A DNA stretch of 64,000 bases from positions 81,695-145,694 of the forward strand of contig NZ_CALMYY010000088.1 of NCBI RefSeq assembly GCF_937873725.1, written 5' to 3'. The translations under genes and the position numbers were made by a program. Each line of letters begins with the position of its first letter. Position 1 is the stretch's first letter. The stretch comes from an uncultured Dietzia sp. (GTDB lineage: Bacteria; Actinomycetota; Actinomycetes; Mycobacteriales; Mycobacteriaceae). Positions 20,216 through 28,507 of this stretch are shown piece after piece. The notes beneath the pieces were generated by a model. The model did not search any database and had not been told where the DNA came from. It saw nothing but the letters and a program-made list of their open reading frames with translations.

Positions 20216-21395
20216 GCCCTCCCCCGGGCGGGTCGGCGAGGATCGCCCGCACCGCGTCGCGGCCCGCCCGGTTGGCTCCCACGGTCGACTGGGACGGGCC
20301 GTAGCCGAGCAGGAACAGCCGCGGCTCGTCGAGCGCGCGCCCGTCGGCCACCCGGATGCCGCCCTCGGGGGTCCGCAGCCCGAGCGGCGCGAGGTGCGCC
20401 ACGGCCGGCCGGAACCCGGTCGCCCAGAGGATCACGTCGGCCTGCTCCAGCGTCCCGTCCGGCATCCGCACCCCGTCCGGTTCGATCCGGGTGAACATGG
20501 GGTGGCGCACGAGGACCCCACGTTCCTCGGCCCGCTCGATCCAGGGGGCGCGGAACATCCCGGTCACCCGGACCACGCTCTCGGGCGGCAGGCCCTGCGC
20601 GGTGCGCGCGGCCACCCGGTCGATCGCGGCGGAGAAGTTCTCCGGCGCCGGCCCCGTCTCCCACTCGATCTCCCGCCGGGTCACCCAGAACGTGTCCGCG
20701 ACCAGCGAGATCTCCTCCAGCAGTTGCGTGGCCGAGATTCCCGCGCCCACGATCACCACGCGCCTCCCCGCGAACTCGTCGGCCGAGACGTAGTCGTGCA
20801 CGTGGACCTGGCGCCCGCGGAAGGTCTGCCGGCCGGGGTAGTGCGGCCAGAACGGCCGCGTCCACGTCCCGGTGGCGTTGACGACGTGGCCGGCGATCCA
20901 CACCTGCGACGCGGACTCGCCGGGCGGGTCGTCGACGCCGGTGACGGCCGCGGCGCCGCGGCCGGGGACCGGTCCGGAGACGACGACGAGGTGATCCCCC
21001 GCCGGGTCGCCCCGCTCCGGCACGGGTCTGCGGACGGAGCTCACCCGGACGGGCCGCCGGACGTCGAGCGCGACACTGTCCTCGTACTCGGCGAAGTAGC
21101 GGGGCAGGGCCTCCCGACTGGGCGCGCTCCCGTCCACGGCTGGGACCGGGTGGCCGGGGAGCTCGAAGATCCCGTTGACGGTGCTCATCGTGAGCGACGC
21201 CCAGCGGTGCCGCCACGCCCCGCCGGGGCCGTCCTCCGAGTCCAGCACGACGAACGACCGTTCGCCCTCGCCGGCCCGGTCGACCGGCACGAAGCCCCGG
21301 CGCCGGAGGTGGTAGCCGGCCGAGAGCCCCGCCTGGCCCGCCCCGATCACCGCGACGTCTACCGGGCGTGCCGGGGTCGGGTGCCGGGCGGTCAT
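20184..21395 (-). CDS. Flavin-containing monooxygenase-like FAD/NAD(P) oxidoreductase
   Basis: About 403 residues. FAD-binding GAGQAGLSAGYHL near the N-terminus, NAD(P)-binding GAGISATQLLEE near mid-protein, and the ATGF motif (ILWATGFRP) typical of flavin monooxygenases and related oxidoreductases. Substrate unknown. The ATG at 21395 starts MTARHP; an upstream start six codons earlier is possible. Last gene of an aldehyde dehydrogenase/enoyl-CoA hydratase operon, so oxidation of a lipid or aldehyde-linked substrate is a reasonable guess. Convergent 32-bp overlap with fadE. Confidence 0.85.
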   Translation of the reverse strand: MTARHPTPARPVDVAVIGAGQAGLSAGYHLRRRGFVPVDRAGEGERSFVVLDSEDGPGGAWRHRWASLTMSTVNGIFELPGHPVPAVDGSAPSREALPRYFAEYEDSVALDVRRPVRVSSVRRPVPERGDPAGDHLVVVSGPVPGRGAAAVTGVDDPPGESASQVWIAGHVVNATGTWTRPFWPHYPGRQTFRGRQVHVHDYVSADEFAGRRVVIVGAGISATQLLEEISLVADTFWVTRREIEWETGPAPENFSAAIDRVAARTAQGLPPESVVRVTGMFRAPWIERAEERGVLVRHPMFTRIEPDGVRMPDGTLEQADVILWATGFRPAVAHLAPLGLRTPEGGIRVADGRALDEPRLFLLGYGPSQSTVGANRAGRDAVRAILADPPGGGLRGSGRSAPS

Positions 21396-21444
21396 GTCGC
21401 CATGGTGGAGCACCGGGGCGCCGGCGGGATCGGAACCGCCCCGA

Positions 21445-22260
21445 TCAGGCGCCGTCCGGGAGCGAGGTGAAGTCGGGCTGCCTGCCCTCGGCGAACGCCG
21501 CGAGCGCCTCCGCGTTGGCGGGCCCGCCCATGAGGTCGGCGAAGCACCGGTTCTCCCGCTCGCGTGCCTCGGCGATCTGGCGGGTCAGGGGCTCGATCAT
21601 GGTCCGCTTGACCGCGCGCAGGCTGGACACGGGCAGCCTCGCCAGTCGCCGGGCGTGGTCGCCGGCTACCGCGTGCAGCTCGTCCGGGGCACAGAGCTTC
21701 CACACCAACCCCATCTCGTGGGCGTCGCGGGCGGAGATCCACTCAGACGAGAGCAGCGCCCACGCGGCGTTCTGCCGGCCCACCAGCCTCGGCAGCAGGT
21801 AGCTCGACGCCGCCTCGGGGGCCACCCCCAGGCTGGTGAACGGGCACTTGAGACGGGCGTCGTCGGCCATGAAGGCCAGGTCGGCGAACCCGATCACGGT
21901 CATGCCGATGCCCAGGCCGAGCCCGTTGATCGCCAGGATCAGCGGCTTGTCGAACGCCGCCAGGGCGTCGATCAGCCCCATGAAGCCGTGCGCCCCCGGG
22001 ACGAAGTCGGGGTCGGTGATCCGTTGCCCCATCTCGAGCAGGTCGGTGCCCGCGCTGAACGCCCTGCCCTGTCCGGTGAGAAGGACGACCGCGACCGAGG
22101 GGTCCCGCGCGGCCTCGCGCAGCGCCTCTGTCAGCGCGTCGTACAGGGTCTCGTTGAACGCGTTGAGCGCGCCGGGGCGGGACAGCGTGAGGGTGCGGAC
22201 ACGATCGGCGTCCCGCACCTCCAGCACGCGGTCGGGCCCGCCCTCCGAGTTCCCGGCCAC
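21445..22260 (-). CDS. Enoyl-CoA hydratase/isomerase family protein
   Basis: 271 residues, crotonase fold: LSRPGALNAFNETLYDALTEAL, AFSAGTDLLEM (oxyanion hole), and AINGLGLGIGMTVIGFADLAFMADDARLKCPF. The Glu pair of true hydratases is not clear: the Gly-rich loop reads GLGIGMTVIG. So isomerase or other crotonase chemistry is possible. GTG start 6 nt after the aldehyde dehydrogenase stop, same operon. Confidence 0.88.
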   Translation of the reverse strand: MAGNSEGGPDRVLEVRDADRVRTLTLSRPGALNAFNETLYDALTEALREAARDPSVAVVLLTGQGRAFSAGTDLLEMGQRITDPDFVPGAHGFMGLIDALAAFDKPLILAINGLGLGIGMTVIGFADLAFMADDARLKCPFTSLGVAPEAASSYLLPRLVGRQNAAWALLSSEWISARDAHEMGLVWKLCAPDELHAVAGDHARRLARLPVSSLRAVKRTMIEPLTRQIAEARERENRCFADLMGGPANAEALAAFAEGRQPDFTSLPDGA

Positions 22261-22266
22261 GCCCCG

Positions 22267-23739
22267 TCAGCCCTCGCCGGCCGCGGCCGACTCGCCCAGG
22301 TAGACGGTCTTGAGCTCGGTGTACTGCGCGAGCCCCTCGGGGCCGAACTCCCGGCCGACCCCGGAGGCCTTGAAGCCGCCGAAAGGGGCCGCGAAGTCCA
22401 TCGTGTACGTGTTGACGCCGTAGGTCCCGGTGCGGACCCGGCGGGCCACACCCAATCCGGCCTCGCGGTCGGCGGTCCACACCGTGCCCGCCAGCCCGTA
22501 CTCGGAGTCGTTGGCGATCCGCACGGCGTCGTCGACGTCGTCGTAGGCGATCACCGACAGGACCGGGCCGAAGATCTCCTCCTGCGCGATCCGCATGGAG
22601 TTGTCCACCCCCGCGAACACGGTCGGCCGCACGTACCAGCCGGTGTCCAGCCCGTCGGGCCGTCCGGTGCCGCCGGTGAGGAGCCGGGCGCCCTCCTGCT
22701 GACCGATCTCGATGTAGGACGACACGCGCTCCTGCTGCCGCCGCGCGACCATCGGGCCGATCTCCGTGGCGGGATCGAGCGGGTCGCCGACGACCATCGA
22801 CCCGATGCCGGCGGCCAGGGCCTCGGCCACCTCGTCGTGCCGCTCGCGGCTCACCAGGATCCGGGTCTGCGCCACACAGGCCTGGCCCGAGTTCATCACG
22901 CCGAGGAACTTCATCCCCTCGACCACGCTCGTCAGGTCCGCGTCGTCCAACACGATCGCCGCGGACTTGCCGCCGAGTTCGAGCGAGCACCGCTTGAGCT
23001 GCTCACCGCAGATCGCGCCGATCTTGCGGCCCGCCGCGGTGGACCCCGTGAAGGCCACCTTGTCGATGCCCGGGTGGCGGACCAGGTGCTCCCCCACCTC
23101 GCGGCCGCCGGCCACGATGCTCACCACGCCCTTCGGCACGCCCGCCTCGATCAGCAGCTCCGCGAGGAGGTACGTGTCGAGCGGGGTCTCCGGCGCCGGC
23201 TTGACCACGATCGTGCACCCGGCCAACAGGGCGGGGATGACCTTGGACAGGACGGTGAACTGGGGGACGTTCCACGGCGGGATGGCCGCGACCACGCCGA
23301 CGGGCTCGTGGCGCACCATCACGTCGCCGCCCAGCGCGCCCGGCCGGACCGACTCCCACGGGAACTCGCGGGCGATGGCCAGGAACGACTCGATCTGCAT
23401 CCACGGGGCGGGCGCCTGGGCCAGCTTGCTGAAGGAGATCGGCGAGCCCATCTCGGTGGAGATCAGCGTCGCCATGTCGTCCAGCTTCGCGGCGTACAGG
23501 GCGGACAGGGTGGCGACCACCTCGATGCGCTCCTCCGGGCTCATCCGGGGCCACGGGCCGTGGTCGAACGCCTCGCGGGCCGCGGCCACGGCGGCGTCGA
23601 TGTCGGCGACGGAGCCCTCCGGGACCCGGGCCACGACCTCCTCGGTGTGGGGGCTGATCACCTCGATCACGCCGTCCGTCGCGGGGGCGCGCCATTCGGT
23701 GCCGATCAACAGGGCGTCGCGATCGAGAGAGGTGGTCAC
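22267..23739 (-). CDS. Aldehyde dehydrogenase (NAD(P)-dependent)
   Basis: 490 residues, standard length. PPWN (Asn157), VAFTGSTAAGR (cofactor loop), ELGGKS (general base Glu254), NSGQACVAQTR (nucleophile Cys288) and EEIFGPVL are all present, so it should oxidise aldehydes to acids. The GTG at 23739 is chosen for AGGAG 11 nt upstream; the frame extends further, but across an operator-like region. Leads an operon with a crotonase and a flavin oxidoreductase. Confidence 0.94.
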   Translation of the reverse strand: MTTSLDRDALLIGTEWRAPATDGVIEVISPHTEEVVARVPEGSVADIDAAVAAAREAFDHGPWPRMSPEERIEVVATLSALYAAKLDDMATLISTEMGSPISFSKLAQAPAPWMQIESFLAIAREFPWESVRPGALGGDVMVRHEPVGVVAAIPPWNVPQFTVLSKVIPALLAGCTIVVKPAPETPLDTYLLAELLIEAGVPKGVVSIVAGGREVGEHLVRHPGIDKVAFTGSTAAGRKIGAICGEQLKRCSLELGGKSAAIVLDDADLTSVVEGMKFLGVMNSGQACVAQTRILVSRERHDEVAEALAAGIGSMVVGDPLDPATEIGPMVARRQQERVSSYIEIGQQEGARLLTGGTGRPDGLDTGWYVRPTVFAGVDNSMRIAQEEIFGPVLSVIAYDDVDDAVRIANDSEYGLAGTVWTADREAGLGVARRVRTGTYGVNTYTMDFAAPFGGFKASGVGREFGPEGLAQYTELKTVYLGESAAAGEG

Positions 23740-23761
23740 GGAGGGTCTCCTAGGGTCGAAC

Positions 23762-23785
23762 GGACATCTGATCAGACAGTTGTCC
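23762..23785 (-). promoter_or_regulatory. Operator-like dyad upstream of the aldehyde dehydrogenase operon
   Basis: A perfect 10-bp palindrome TCTGATCAGA (23767-23776) lies between GGACA (23762-23766) and TGTCC (23781-23785). The outer arms are not centred on the inner one. It begins 22 nt before the start codon. A TetR- or GntR-type site is likely; the regulator is unknown. Confidence 0.45.
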
Positions 23786-23840
23786 ACTTTAATGTGACGC
23801 GCATCTCCCCACAAGGGACCCGCCCAAGCCGCTCGAGCCG

Positions 23841-23999
23841 CTTGCGCTGCCCCTCCGGCTTACGCTGCCCCCCTGGACCTAACCGCCATCGCGACCCCGC
23901 GAAAACCGAGCATTCGGCCATCGCACGCCGGAGGGGCAGCGCAAGCCGAAGGGGCAGCGCAAGCCGGAGGGGCAGCGTAAGCCGGAGGGGCGGGGCGGG
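23841..23999. repeat. 18-bp tandem repeats with inverted copies
   Basis: Direct copies of CCGGAGGGGCAGCGCAAG start at 23928, 23946 (one change), 23964 (one change) and 23982 (partial). Reverse-complement copies lie at 23841-23858 and, diverged, 23859-23876, so the region can form a long imperfect hairpin. No gene is supported in 23740-24029. The repeats lie beyond the tRNA-fMet terminator. Confidence 0.85.
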
Positions 24000-24029
24000 G
24001 CCGAGGGGAGCCGCCCGCGGCGCGAACGC

Positions 24030-24073
24030 AAAAAGACCCCCTGGTCAGTGTTTCCACTGATCAGGGGGTCTTT
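24030..24073 (-). terminator. Rho-independent terminator of tRNA-fMet
   Basis: 19-bp stem with one G-T pair (24032-24050 with 24055-24073), loop TTTC, followed on the minus strand by a T-run. Two nt past the tRNA 3' end. Confidence 0.9.
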
Positions 24074-24075
24074 CG

Positions 24076-24152
24076 TGGTAGCGGGGACAGGATTTGAACC
24101 TGCGACCTCTGGGTTATGAGCCCAGCGAGCTACCGAGCTGCTCCACCCCGCG
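24076..24152 (-). tRNA. Initiator tRNA-Met, anticodon CAT
   Basis: Cloverleaf on the minus strand: acceptor CGCGGGG with CCCCGCT (unpaired C1-U72), anticodon stem CTGGG/CCCAG with loop CTCATAA, encoded CCA. The three consecutive G-C pairs in the anticodon stem and the 1-72 mismatch are initiator hallmarks. Confidence 0.95.
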
Positions 24153-24167
24153 TCGATTGCGTCTTTG

Positions 24168-24197
24168 ACAGTACGTCCCTCTCACAACGGAATGCAA
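24168..24197 (-). promoter_or_regulatory. Promoter of initiator tRNA
   Basis: Minus-strand -35 TTGCAT (24197-24192), 18-nt spacer, -10 TACTGT (24173-24168), ending 16 nt before the tRNA 5' end. Confidence 0.6.
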
Positions 24198-24246
24198 ATC
24201 GGGTGAACGCAGATCGACCGGAACATGACGCAACTCACATCGCGGG

Positions 24247-27200
24247 TCAGTTCCCCAGCGCCTGGTAGGCGTCGACCGCAGCCTGCAGCTCCTCGAGCGC
24301 CGTGCCCAGGTCGGCGAGGTCGCCCCCGCCGCTCTGGGCGGAGCGGACGGCCGCCAGCGCCTCACCGAGGGCCCGCACGGCCGCCGCGCGGTCGGCGTCG
24401 CTGCCGCCTCCGGTGGTCGGCGCGGCCGGGGCGGACGGGCGCGGGGCGCTCGCCGCGGCGCCCGGCTTGGCCGCGCTCCCGGCCCGGGCCTCGGCCGCCC
24501 CGCTCTCGTCGATCCGCACGACGTTCGGGTCGGCCTCGATGCCCACCTGACGCAGAGCCTCGTACAGGGTGGGCGCGTAGCCCACGGCCCTGTCGTAGGT
24601 CACCATCACGCGCAGCAGCCTCGGGAACGCCGACTCCTGGTCCTTGCGCTGGGTGTAGATGGGCTCGACGTAGAGCACCGAGTCGTCGGCCAACGGCAGT
24701 GCGAGGAGATTACCCTCGGTGATCTCGGCGGTCTCGCCCCACAGTCGCCGGTCCTGGGCGATCGCCGGGGAGGCGATCATGATGTCCTGCGCCTGGTTGG
24801 GGCCCTGCGCGAGCGGTTCGGTCGGCCGCTGGACGCGGACCGTGATGGCGCCGTAGGTGTCCGGGTCCGAGCTGGCGGACATGTGCGCGGCCAGGAACTC
24901 GCGCTCATACCCGCGGAAGGCCGAGATTAGCTGGAACGACGGCCTGTCGGAGCCCGGATCGGTCGGGTCGGAGACCACCACGTAGTACGGCGGTTGACTC
25001 GGGCCGCTCCGGTCGACGGTCTGGGCCGCGGCGGGACCGCCGGCCGGCCCGGTCACCGGTCCGCCGAGGGGTGGGGTCTGCGGGTTCTGGATCGACGAGG
25101 TGATGGTGGGATCGGAGGGGACCGACCAGAAGGCGTCGTTGGTGAAGAACTGACCCGGGTCGTCGACCTGGTACTTGGCCAGGAGCTCCCGCTGGACCTT
25201 GAACAGGTCCTCCGGGTAGCGGAGGTGCTCCTCGAGCTCCGGGGAGATCGCCTCCCGCGGCTGGACGATGCCGGGAAGCGCCTTCATCCACGTCTGCAGA
25301 ACGGGATCGGACTCGTCGAAGGCGTAGAGGTCCACCGTGCCGTCGTAGGCGTCGACCGTGGCCTTGACGGAGTTGCGGATGTACGAGACCTTCTCGTCCG
25401 GAAGGACCCGCCCGCCGGTGGCGCTGATCGAATCCGAGGTCATGGCCTCCAGTGAGCTCAGCTGTGCGTACGGGTACGTCTTGAGCGTGGTGTAGCCGTC
25501 GACGATCCACTTGATCCGCCCGTCGATCACGGCCGGGTAGGTGTTGGTGTCCGTGGTGAGCCACGGCGCGACCTTCTGCACGCGGTCTCGCGGGTCGCGG
25601 TCGTAGATGATCCTGGAGTCGTCGCCGATGAGGCTGGAGAGCAGGATGTTGCGCTCGGCGAACTTGAGCGCGTAGGCCGTGCGGTTGATCCAGCCCCCGA
25701 CCGGCACCCCGCCCTCACCGGTGTAGGTGTACTGCTCGGCATCGGTGTCGTACTCGCGCGGGCCGTCGCCGTTGTCCCCGACGATCGCGTAGTCGGGGTC
25801 CGACTTCGCGATGAGCTCACCGAAGTAGATCCGCGGCTGGGTCACCGGGATCATCATCTCCTGACCGCTGGAGATGGCCTCCAGGTCCGAGACCTGGTAG
25901 TTGGGGAGCCCGCCGCGGTCCGAGCCCGCGTCGTCCGCGATCTCGTTGACGCGGTTGGCCGGCGCGGCCACGAACCCGTTCCCGTGGGTGTACACGGTGT
26001 GGCGGTTGATCCAGTCGCGCTGGTTGGCCTGCAGGGCCTGCGGGTTGAGCTCCCGGGCGGCCACGAGGAAGTCCCGCATCTCGCCGTCGATCGTGTAGCG
26101 GTCGATGCTCAGCGTCTCGGGGAAGCCGTAGAAGTTGCGCAACTGCTGCTGCTGCGTGAACGTCGGTGCCAGTACGTTGGGGTCGAGCACGCGGATGTTG
26201 GACAGGGTCGTGATGTCCGAGGCGGCGTCCCGTGGGTTGGGGTTGGCCGAGCCCCAGTTCTCGAGGTAGGTGACCCGATCGTCGCCGATGTCGTACGCCG
26301 CGCGGGTGGCCTCGATGTTCCGGGCGATGTACTCCCGCTCCTTCACGGCACGGTTGGGGTTGACGGAGAACTGCTCCACCGCCAGCGGCCACGCCGAGCC
26401 CACCACGAGCGCGGAGAACAGCAGGAGCACCGTCGCGAGGGCGGGGATCCGGAGGTCCTTGATGACGATCGCGGAGAAGAAGGCGGCCGCACACACCAGC
26501 GCCACCGAGAACATGAAGATCTTGGCGGGCATGACCGCGTTGACGTCGGTGTACCCCGCGCCGGTGAAGGTGGAGTTCTCGCGGAACAGCAACTCGTACC
26601 GGTCCAGCCAGTACGCGGCGGCCTTGAGCAGCACGAACAGCCCGGCCAGCCCGAGGAGCTGGATCCGTGCCGCCCGGGTGAGCGCACCCTCACGGGCACC
26701 GGGCCGGAGTCCGCCGAAGAGGTAGTGGGTGACGAGGTTGGCGAGGAACGCCAGGAACACGGCCACCATGAGCCAGGTGACGAGCGCGCGCCACACGGGG
26801 AGCTCGAAGGCGTAGAAGGAAATGTCGAGCCCGAACTGCGCATCGGTCCGGCCGAACGACGTCGAGTTGAAGAACGCGAGGACGGACTGCCAGCCGGTCT
26901 GTGCGATGGACCCGGTGAGCACGGCGAGCGCCAGCGGCACCCAGAACACCGTCCTGGCCGGGGACGACCCGACGGCCGCGCGGTACCGGGCCAGGGCGTC
27001 CGGCATGCCGGGCTGGGCCAGGAACACGGGACGGTAGCGGAAGGCCAGCAGGATCCCCGCGGACACCGCGGACCCCACCAGGAGGGCGACCACCGCGAAG
27101 AGCCCGATCCGCGTCAGCAGTTCGGTCCGGAAGACACTGGTGGCGTCGACGGAGCCGAACCACAACCAGTCCGTGTAGGCGGTGTTCAGCCGCGGCAGGA

Positions 27201-27303
27201 CCTGGATGAGGATGATGAGGACGACGACGACGACGGCGACGGCTCGACCGCGTCGCGAGATCGCGATCGGTCGTCCGGGATTGCCGGGTGGGCGGACGGA
27301 CAC
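24247..27303 (-). CDS. UPF0182-family giant membrane protein
   Basis: 1018 residues. The N-terminal third has about seven membrane helices, the first in the Val-rich AVAVVVVVLIILIQVLP. The rest is a large, probably extracytoplasmic domain (for example NPNRAVKEREYIARNIEATRAAYDI, then YTEEG-type and WINR-type blocks), and the C-terminus is Ala/Pro-rich followed by a helical end. The family is conserved in actinobacteria and other bacteria but has no known function; Rv3193c is the M. tuberculosis member. GTG start with CAGGAGC 9 nt upstream. It is followed downstream by the initiator tRNA and preceded by a PDZ-Lon protease, the mycobacterial order. Confidence 0.92.
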   Translation of the reverse strand: MSVRPPGNPGRPIAISRRGRAVAVVVVVLIILIQVLPRLNTAYTDWLWFGSVDATSVFRTELLTRIGLFAVVALLVGSAVSAGILLAFRYRPVFLAQPGMPDALARYRAAVGSSPARTVFWVPLALAVLTGSIAQTGWQSVLAFFNSTSFGRTDAQFGLDISFYAFELPVWRALVTWLMVAVFLAFLANLVTHYLFGGLRPGAREGALTRAARIQLLGLAGLFVLLKAAAYWLDRYELLFRENSTFTGAGYTDVNAVMPAKIFMFSVALVCAAAFFSAIVIKDLRIPALATVLLLFSALVVGSAWPLAVEQFSVNPNRAVKEREYIARNIEATRAAYDIGDDRVTYLENWGSANPNPRDAASDITTLSNIRVLDPNVLAPTFTQQQQLRNFYGFPETLSIDRYTIDGEMRDFLVAARELNPQALQANQRDWINRHTVYTHGNGFVAAPANRVNEIADDAGSDRGGLPNYQVSDLEAISSGQEMMIPVTQPRIYFGELIAKSDPDYAIVGDNGDGPREYDTDAEQYTYTGEGGVPVGGWINRTAYALKFAERNILLSSLIGDDSRIIYDRDPRDRVQKVAPWLTTDTNTYPAVIDGRIKWIVDGYTTLKTYPYAQLSSLEAMTSDSISATGGRVLPDEKVSYIRNSVKATVDAYDGTVDLYAFDESDPVLQTWMKALPGIVQPREAISPELEEHLRYPEDLFKVQRELLAKYQVDDPGQFFTNDAFWSVPSDPTITSSIQNPQTPPLGGPVTGPAGGPAAAQTVDRSGPSQPPYYVVVSDPTDPGSDRPSFQLISAFRGYEREFLAAHMSASSDPDTYGAITVRVQRPTEPLAQGPNQAQDIMIASPAIAQDRRLWGETAEITEGNLLALPLADDSVLYVEPIYTQRKDQESAFPRLLRVMVTYDRAVGYAPTLYEALRQVGIEADPNVVRIDESGAAEARAGSAAKPGAAASAPRPSAPAAPTTGGGSDADRAAAVRALGEALAAVRSAQSGGGDLADLGTALEELQAAVDAYQALGN

Positions 27304-27369
27304 CTGGGAAGCTCCTGGACTGCTGGGGCGGACTAGCTCGTGGGCCCCACCTTACGGAAAACCGCCGTC

Positions 27370-28428
27370 TCACCCGCAGGTCGGCGGCTCTCCCCCCGTC
27401 GCGGCCACCTCCAGGGCGTCCAGCGCACCCCCGAGGGTCTCCACCTCGATCAGCCGGATCCCGCCCGGCGGGTCCTGCACGGCCTCCGCGCAGTTGCCGG
27501 CCGGGACGAGGAACTCGGTCGCCCCCGCCTCGTGGGCCGCCCGGATCTTGTGGGTGACGCCGCCGATCGGGCCGACGGTCCCGTCCGGCTGGATGGTCCC
27601 GGACCCGGCCACCTTCGCGCCGCCGGTCGAGTTGCCCGGGTCCAGCTTGTCCACGATCGCGATAGCGAGGATCAACCCCGCCGAGGGGCCGCCCACGTCG
27701 GGGTCGATGTTGATGGTGACGTCGGTGCCGTCGGCGGGGGTGTCCCCGACGAGGATCCCCAGGCGGCCCTGGTCGGGGTCGCCGTCCGGGCCGGCGGAGG
27801 CCAACCTCGTCGTCGTCGTCTCCTCCCGCCCGTCCCTCGTGAACCCGATCCGGACCTCGTCTCCGGGCCGGTGGGCACCGACCTGCTCGACCACCGCCGT
27901 GGCGTCGGACACCCGCTCACCGTCGACGGAGGTGAGGACGTCCCCCACGCGGAGCAGGCCCGCGGCCGGGCCGTCGGGGTCGACGCCCTCGACCCGGGGC
28001 TGCATGGGGATGCCGAGGTAGCCGTAGGCGGCGGCCTCGGCCGAGTTCTCCGACCCCACCATCTCGGCGGCGTTGGACTCACGGACCTCGTCCCTGGACC
28101 GCTCCGGGGGGAACACCTGGTCGCGGGGGACCACCACCTGGACCGGGTCGAGCCAGAACCGCACCGCGTCGGCCAGGGTGAGGCGGTCGCGGACCGCGAC
28201 GGTCGTCATCCGGAGGGTGCCCTCGGTCTGGTCCGCCTCCCGCCCGCGGACCTCGATGATCGGCACCGTCTCCACGCCGCCCTCGACCTGCACCTCGGCC
28301 TCGCCGAACGTGTCGTACGTCGGGCCCGGGCCCATGGCGACGAGCGGGACGGTCGCCGAGGTGGCGAGAACGAACAACAGGACCGCCGGGACCAACGCGG
28401 CGAGGAGGGTCAGGAGACGTCGGGACAC
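27370..28428 (-). CDS. Membrane-anchored PDZ-Lon (S16) protease
   Basis: 352 residues: an N-terminal signal anchor (about 4-25), a PDZ domain (about 135-215, YLGIPMQPRVEGVDPDGPAAG), then a Lon-type proteolytic domain with Ser249 in GGPSAGL and Lys294 in VTHKIRAA as the catalytic dyad. No ATPase domain, so it is an extracytoplasmic protease of the YlbL/Rv3194c type. The GTG at 28428 gives the proper signal anchor. YlbL-type proteases degrade division inhibitors or misfolded proteins in other bacteria. Divergent from the DUF2342 gene. Confidence 0.92.
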   Translation of the reverse strand: MSRRLLTLLAALVPAVLLFVLATSATVPLVAMGPGPTYDTFGEAEVQVEGGVETVPIIEVRGREADQTEGTLRMTTVAVRDRLTLADAVRFWLDPVQVVVPRDQVFPPERSRDEVRESNAAEMVGSENSAEAAAYGYLGIPMQPRVEGVDPDGPAAGLLRVGDVLTSVDGERVSDATAVVEQVGAHRPGDEVRIGFTRDGREETTTTRLASAGPDGDPDQGRLGILVGDTPADGTDVTINIDPDVGGPSAGLILAIAIVDKLDPGNSTGGAKVAGSGTIQPDGTVGPIGGVTHKIRAAHEAGATEFLVPAGNCAEAVQDPPGGIRLIEVETLGGALDALEVAATGGEPPTCG

Positions 28429-28495
28429 GGGGCAAGGGTAGTCCGTGTGCCCACACCGTGACGTCACGCCCGGGCCCGCGCGCCCGTGGGGGCTG

Positions 28496-28501
28496 TACCG
28501 T
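28496..28501 (+). promoter_or_regulatory. -10 element TACCGT, probable leaderless transcript
   Basis: TACCGT ends 6 nt before the ATG of the DUF2342 gene. No ribosome site is present, so transcription probably starts at the ATG. Confidence 0.55.
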
Positions 28502-28507
28502 TGTGGC

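Noticed and set aside
23841..23999. Possible CRISPR array
   Set aside because: Units are 18 bp and directly adjacent, with no spacers, and inverted copies are present. No cas genes are near.
21394..24060. An 888-codon plus-strand open frame
   Set aside because: It lies opposite the oxidoreductase, crotonase and aldehyde dehydrogenase genes and has the Arg/His/Gly-rich look of a shadow frame.
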